NCBI GenBank assembly: GCA_045536305.1
Contig: JAZSNH010000003.1
Location: forward strand, 1-64,000
Direction: 5' to 3'
Length of the DNA: 64,000 nt
Source: JAISGQ01 sp045536305
GTDB lineage: Bacteria > Bacillota > Clostridia > Oscillospirales > Acutalibacteraceae
Made by a program: the position numbers and the translations under genes. Of the stretch, positions 60,777-64,000 are shown in pieces (positions within the stretch are counted from its first letter, which is position 1; each line of letters begins with the position of its first letter). The notes under the pieces were generated by a model, which did not search any database, was not told where the DNA came from, and saw nothing but the letters and a program-made list of their open reading frames with translations.

Positions 60777-62591
60777 TTACTCAACGGTGACGGATTTTGC
60801 AAGATTTCTGGGTTTGTCAACATCAAGACCTCTTGCGACCGAAACGTGGTAAGCAAATATCTGGAGCGGAATAATGGCACCTATAGCGCGTACAAATGGA
60901 TCGAGCGCAGGAATCTCGATAAGATTATCATAAACAGTCTTATCTACCTCCTGACCTTCTCTGGTCAGAAGAATAACATTTGCTCCTCTTGCCTTGACCT
61001 CTTTGGCGTTGCTGACAGTCTTTTCAAAAAGCACGTCGCTGGAAGCGATAGCGATAACAGGTCTGCCGGGCTCAATAAGGGAGATTGTGCCATGCTTGAG
61101 CTCGCCTGCGGCATAAGCTTCGGAATGAATGTAGGATATCTCTTTAAGCTTTATTGAAGCCTCCCAGCAGAGAGCACAGTCAACACCCCTGCCGATAAAG
61201 AAAAGGTTTTCGTTATCCTTGTAAGCGTAAGCGAGATTTTTAAATTCCTCTTCGCGGTCAAGAATAGCCTTGATGTCCTCCGGAAGAGCAGTAAGTGCAT
61301 CGGCACATTTTTTAAGCTTTGCTTCATCGCAGCTCTTTCTGTCAGAAGCAAGGCGCAGAGCCATCATAAGAAGTACGGCAACCTGACAGGTATAAGCCTT
61401 GGTGGTGGCAACCGCGATCTCGGGGCCTGCCCATGTGTAGAGAACGATATCAGCCTCTCTGGCAATGGAGGAGCCGACAACATTGACAACCGCAATAGTG
61501 GGAATGCCGTTTTCCTTTGCTATTCTGAGAGCCGCAAGAGTGTCTGCGGTCTCACCGCTCTGGGAGATGAGAACAACAGCGTCACCTTTGCGGAAAACAA
61601 GATTTTCATATCTGAATTCGGAAGCGATCTCGACCTGAACGGGAATATGTGCAAGCTCTTCGATAAGGTGCTTTCCTGCCATGCCTGCGTGCATGGCACT
61701 TCCGCACGCTACTATGTAAAGATGATCTATTCCGGAGCAATCGGGCATCTCGTTTTCAAAGATCCTTGATATGCCGTTTGCCATACGTGGAACGATGGTA
61801 TCGGTCAATGCCTTTGGCTGTTCGTATATTTCCTTTATCATAAAGTGGGGGTGACCGCCTTTTTCGGCAGCGGAAACATCCCATGTAGCGGTGAATATCT
61901 CTTTTTCAATAGGCTTTCTGTCTGCATCAAGAAGCTTTACGTCATCGCCCGTAATAATTGCAAGCTCATTTGTTTCAAGCAGATAATATCTGGTCGTATG
62001 ACTGAGTATAGCGGGGATATCAGATGCAATGAAGTTTTCCCCTTCTCCGAGGCCGACTATCAGCGGACTGTCCTTACGCACCGCATAAAGAGTGTTGGGG
62101 ATATCGGAGAACAGAATACCGAAAGCGTAAGAGCCGCGAATTTCGGTAAGAGCCTTGAATATGGCATCTATAGGATCGCCGTTGTAATACTTGTCGATAA
62201 GATGAGCGGCGACCTCGGTGTCTGTAGCCGAAGCAAATACGTGTCCTTCCTCGATGAGCTGAGCCTTGAGATGGGCGTAATTTTCGATAATGCCGTTGTG
62301 AACAAGGGTGACCCTGCCGCAGGCATGAGGATGACTGTTTACGTCAGAGGGCTCACCGTGGGTAGCCCAACGGGTGTGACCGATTCCGAGATTACCTTTG
62401 GGAGAATGGGTCTCGTTCATCTTGTTTTCAAGATCGGCCATACGGCCCTTCGATTTGACTGTAACGATTTTTCCGTCTTCAAATACAGAGATACCGGCAG
62501 AGTCATATCCGCGGTACTCGAGTTTTTTCAGACCTTCAATGAGAATATCGGCAGAGTTGTTTTTGCCGATGTAGCCAACAATACCACACAT
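60777..62591 (-). CDS. glmS: Glutamine-fructose-6-phosphate aminotransferase (isomerizing)
   Basis: A 604-residue enzyme making glucosamine-6-phosphate from fructose-6-phosphate and glutamine, the first step to UDP-GlcNAc and peptidoglycan. The N-terminal glutaminase begins MCGIVGYIG, giving Cys2 as nucleophile, with GHTRWATHG and GIIENYA. Two SIS domains follow with VACGSAMHAG, SQSGETADT, and the C-terminal PRNLAKSVTVE tail. TTGGAGGTT lies upstream of the ATG. Its leader contains a clear glmS ribozyme, so the mRNA is cleaved when glucosamine-6-phosphate is abundant. Confidence 0.98.
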   Translation of the reverse strand: MCGIVGYIGKNNSADILIEGLKKLEYRGYDSAGISVFEDGKIVTVKSKGRMADLENKMNETHSPKGNLGIGHTRWATHGEPSDVNSHPHACGRVTLVHNGIIENYAHLKAQLIEEGHVFASATDTEVAAHLIDKYYNGDPIDAIFKALTEIRGSYAFGILFSDIPNTLYAVRKDSPLIVGLGEGENFIASDIPAILSHTTRYYLLETNELAIITGDDVKLLDADRKPIEKEIFTATWDVSAAEKGGHPHFMIKEIYEQPKALTDTIVPRMANGISRIFENEMPDCSGIDHLYIVACGSAMHAGMAGKHLIEELAHIPVQVEIASEFRYENLVFRKGDAVVLISQSGETADTLAALRIAKENGIPTIAVVNVVGSSIAREADIVLYTWAGPEIAVATTKAYTCQVAVLLMMALRLASDRKSCDEAKLKKCADALTALPEDIKAILDREEEFKNLAYAYKDNENLFFIGRGVDCALCWEASIKLKEISYIHSEAYAAGELKHGTISLIEPGRPVIAIASSDVLFEKTVSNAKEVKARGANVILLTREGQEVDKTVYDNLIEIPALDPFVRAIGAIIPLQIFAYHVSVARGLDVDKPRNLAKSVTVE

Positions 62592-62615
62592 AAATTAAAA
62601 ACCTCCAAGAATGCA

Positions 62616-62653
62616 ACAAAATAAAGCCTCCATAAATATGGGGGTTATTTTGT
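62616..62653 (-). other. Hairpin between the glmS ribozyme and glmS
   Basis: ACAAAATAAAGCCTCCATA pairs with TATGGGGGTTATTTTGT, with one bulge or mismatch and an AA loop. It lies after the ribozyme and before the ribosome site. It could be a terminator-type stem or protect the cleaved mRNA; no long T-run follows. Confidence 0.5.
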
Positions 62654-62667
62654 GAATTTATCCGGCA

Positions 62668-62820
62668 ATGTACACACCTTTGTTGGCAGATCTCTCTGTG
62701 TCTTTAAATGTGTACTTGCGGCACTGTGCCGGAGGGCGCCGGAGGGCATCCGCCGAAAATTCGATAACCCTCTTCCTCGTCAACCGCAGTTAAGACGACT
62801 GCGGTCCAGGCGCTTTAAAC
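62668..62820 (-). ncRNA. glmS ribozyme (glucosamine-6-phosphate-responsive)
   Basis: The minus strand shows the conserved core in order: A-GCGCC with the cleavage site between 62814 and 62813, a P2/P2a stem (ACCGCAGT/ACTGCGGT), TTGACGAGGAAGAGGGTTAT, CGAATTTTCGGCGGATGCC, then the P3 hairpin CGGCACAGTGCCG and the P4 pair GTACACA/TGTGTAC ending near 62670. This matches the Bacillus glmS ribozyme closely. It self-cleaves with glucosamine-6-phosphate as cofactor, lowering glmS expression. Confidence 0.95.
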
Positions 62821-62874
62821 GTTATAGAGCCGAACCCATTTAGGACCTCCTTTCCAAGTCAGTATAATCTGACC

Positions 62875-62894
62875 TTACAATGTGAACATTGTAA
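62875..62894 (-). promoter_or_regulatory. Palindromic operator on the glmS promoter
   Basis: TTACAATGT-GA-ACATTGTAA has two perfect 9-bp arms. It overlaps the -10 hexamer and likely start of the glmS promoter, so a bound protein would block it. The regulator is not identified; the site lies between divergent glmS and copZ. Confidence 0.6.
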
Positions 62895-62916
62895 CACACA
62901 CAAGTCTGCTTGTCAT
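62888..62916 (-). promoter_or_regulatory. Promoter of glmS
   Basis: On the minus strand, ATGACA and TACAAT are separated by 17 bp; transcription would start near 62881, leaving a leader of about 65 bases before the ribozyme. Confidence 0.65.
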
Positions 62917-62931
62917 TCTTTTTTTGAAATA

Positions 62932-62962
62932 TTAACAATCTGTACAAAATATAGTATACTAT
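62932..62962 (+). promoter_or_regulatory. Promoter and operator of copZ-copA
   Basis: TTAACA (62932-62937) and TATACT (62955-62960) are separated by 17 bp. The palindrome ATAGTATACTAT (62951-62962) covers the -10, where a metal-sensing repressor could act. The remaining leader to 63059 is AT-rich with no other gene. Confidence 0.65.
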
Positions 62963-63059
62963 TTACTATTTTGGAAGAATATGATAATATATGTATAAAT
63001 TGGATACCCTATTATATAGTATTCGGGAGAGTCCGAAATGTTAAGAAAGAGGCGAAAAG

Positions 63060-63269
63060 ATGAAAAAACTTATAAAGCTTAATGTTGAAGGTATGGCATG
63101 CGGACACTGCACTGCAAATGTTGAAAAAGCTCTCATAGCAGCGGGCGGTGAAAATGCAAAGGCGTCGCTTGAAAATAAGACTGCAGTGGCCATGTTTGAT
63201 GAATCAGTAACCGTAGCAGCAATTATTGAAAAAATCGAAGCACTCGGCTTCGATGCATCTGAGGCTTAA
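63060..63269 (+). CDS. copZ: Heavy-metal-associated domain protein (CopZ-like copper chaperone)
   Basis: A 69-residue ferredoxin-like HMA protein with the metal site GMACGHC at about residues 11-17 and a C-terminal IEALGFDA. Length and single domain match CopZ, which carries Cu(I) to exporters or repressors. AAGAGGCG precedes the ATG. A copper P-type ATPase starts 68 bases later; a small G/C-rich hairpin lies between them. Confidence 0.9.
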   Translation: MKKLIKLNVEGMACGHCTANVEKALIAAGGENAKASLENKTAVAMFDESVTVAAIIEKIEALGFDASEA

Positions 63270-63337
63270 ATTAAAATATACGGGCGGGCAATACCCGTCC
63301 GCATATTTTTCGAAAATTTCAGGAAAGGAAAAGTTAA

Positions 63338-64000
63338 ATGGCAAAGCAGATAAGGTTTAAGGTTGGCGGAATGAGCTGTGCGGCGTGCTCAGCTCGTGTT
63401 GAGCGCGTACTAAAAAAAGCAGGGTGTGAGTCGGTCAGCGTAAATCTTGCGTCCGGAGCAACGATTATCTCCGGCTACGACGGTGAGATAGAAAAGCTTA
63501 CGAGCGCAATAGAAAACGCAGGCTTTACAGTGGTCGACGAAACAGAAAAAAACAATGATGAAAAAAAACAGAAGCTTGCGCTTGCTGAACTGATAATCTC
63601 AATAGTGCTGTCAGCACCGCTGCTGCTTGGTATGATACTTCACTTCGTGCTTGGAATGGACGAACCCATTGTTCGCATACTTCATAATCCATGGCTTCAG
63701 TTTGCGCTGGTAACTCCGGTGCAGCTTGTTATCGGACGCCGCTTTTATATCGGCGCGGCAAAAGCACTCGGCCACGGATATGCCAATATGGATGTCCTTG
63801 TCGCGCTCGGAACGACTGCGGCGTATGCACTGAGCATATATAATATGCTCACAGGCAATATACACGGTATGGAGGGTATGTATTTTGAATCCTCTGGCAT
63901 GGTAATAACCTTGGTGCTTTTGGGAAAATATTTTGAAACAAGAGCAAAACGCCGAACCAATGAGGCTGTTTCCTCACTGCTTGCTCTGAAGGCGGACAAG
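63338..64000 (+). CDS. copA: Copper-translocating P-type ATPase, N-terminal part (runs off window)
   Basis: The frame is open from the ATG at 63338 to the right edge, 221 residues. Residues 1-70 form an HMA domain with GGMSCAACSARVERVL. Membrane helices then start at about residues 84-106, and VQLVIGRRFYIGAAKALGHGYANMDVLVALGTTAAYALSIY is the typical P1B region before the actuator domain. AGGAAAGG precedes the ATG. The phosphorylation and CPC motifs would lie outside the window, so copper rather than another soft metal is inferred from CopZ and overall similarity. Confidence 0.92.
   Translation, partial: MAKQIRFKVGGMSCAACSARVERVLKKAGCESVSVNLASGATIISGYDGEIEKLTSAIENAGFTVVDETEKNNDEKKQKLALAELIISIVLSAPLLLGMILHFVLGMDEPIVRILHNPWLQFALVTPVQLVIGRRFYIGAAKALGHGYANMDVLVALGTTAAYALSIYNMLTGNIHGMEGMYFESSGMVITLVLLGKYFETRAKRRTNEAVSSLLALKADK

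Noticed and set aside
62652..62843. Plus-strand 63-residue frame
   Set aside because: It lies wholly over the glmS ribozyme, whose conserved bases on the minus strand explain the sequence.
63271..63300. Hairpin between copZ and copA as a terminator
   Set aside because: The G/C stem is short and imperfect, with no clean T-run; the pair is better read as one operon.

Overview
The window looks like chromosome of a spore-forming, low-to-mid GC member of the Clostridia, most likely Oscillospirales/Ruminococcaceae. The evidence is a Gram-positive PolC replicase, a complete spoIIIAA-AH sporulation operon, strong AGGAGG-type ribosome sites, a glmS ribozyme, and several glycoside-degradation genes of a gut or rumen fibre-degrader type, including a domain-reversed GH3 enzyme of the kind known from Ruminococcus. 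The taxonomic call is inference; no rRNA gene is present.

Layout. Bases 1-235 hold stacked hairpins (possibly the end of an IS200/IS605-type element) and one copy of a dispersed repeat. Bases 236-4794 carry a lipid kinase, an alkylation-repair glycosylase divergent from an AraC regulator, YebC and a degenerate DegT-fold protein. Bases 4883-15669 form one long housekeeping operon, pyrH-frr-uppS-cdsA-dxr-rseP-ispG-polC, closed by a strong terminator. It is followed directly by spoIIIAA-AH (15779-20546) with a candidate sigma-E promoter. Bases 20590-24562 hold an rRNA methyltransferase, an Asn/Gln-repeat microprotein, an acetyltransferase, a frameshifted four-helix-bundle (23S intervening-sequence-type) gene beside an array of hairpins, tRNA-Ser(GGA) and a HAD phosphatase.

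The accessory core is 24732-36198: a Y-family polymerase with a YolD-like partner, then a BREX-type cluster with its own promoter. The cluster consists of BrxC, two tandem PglX-like methyltransferases that both stop at the same conserved point, and one separate small protein matching the missing PglX C-terminal domain. No PglZ, BrxA, BrxB or BrxL lies on either side. This split, two-headed and apparently stripped-down BREX locus is the most interesting item in the window.

Bases 36225-38361 hold an HSL-type esterase and an unknown membrane protein. Bases 38421-50329 form a carbohydrate region: two GH3 glycosidases of opposite domain order, an IlvD/Edd-family dehydratase, two SDR oxidoreductases, a fucose/arabinose-isomerase-like protein and mannonate dehydratase. 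Together they suggest hydrolysis of plant glycosides and processing of uronic or aldonic acids. Bases 51118-56855 encode an HscC-type Hsp70 with a giant J-domain/TPR partner and a membrane TPR protein. Bases 57050-60713 hold a YwaF-type membrane protein, an acyltransferase with a zinc ribbon, and a GltS symporter. The window ends with glmS under ribozyme control (and a likely operator), divergent from copZ-copA; copA runs off the right edge.
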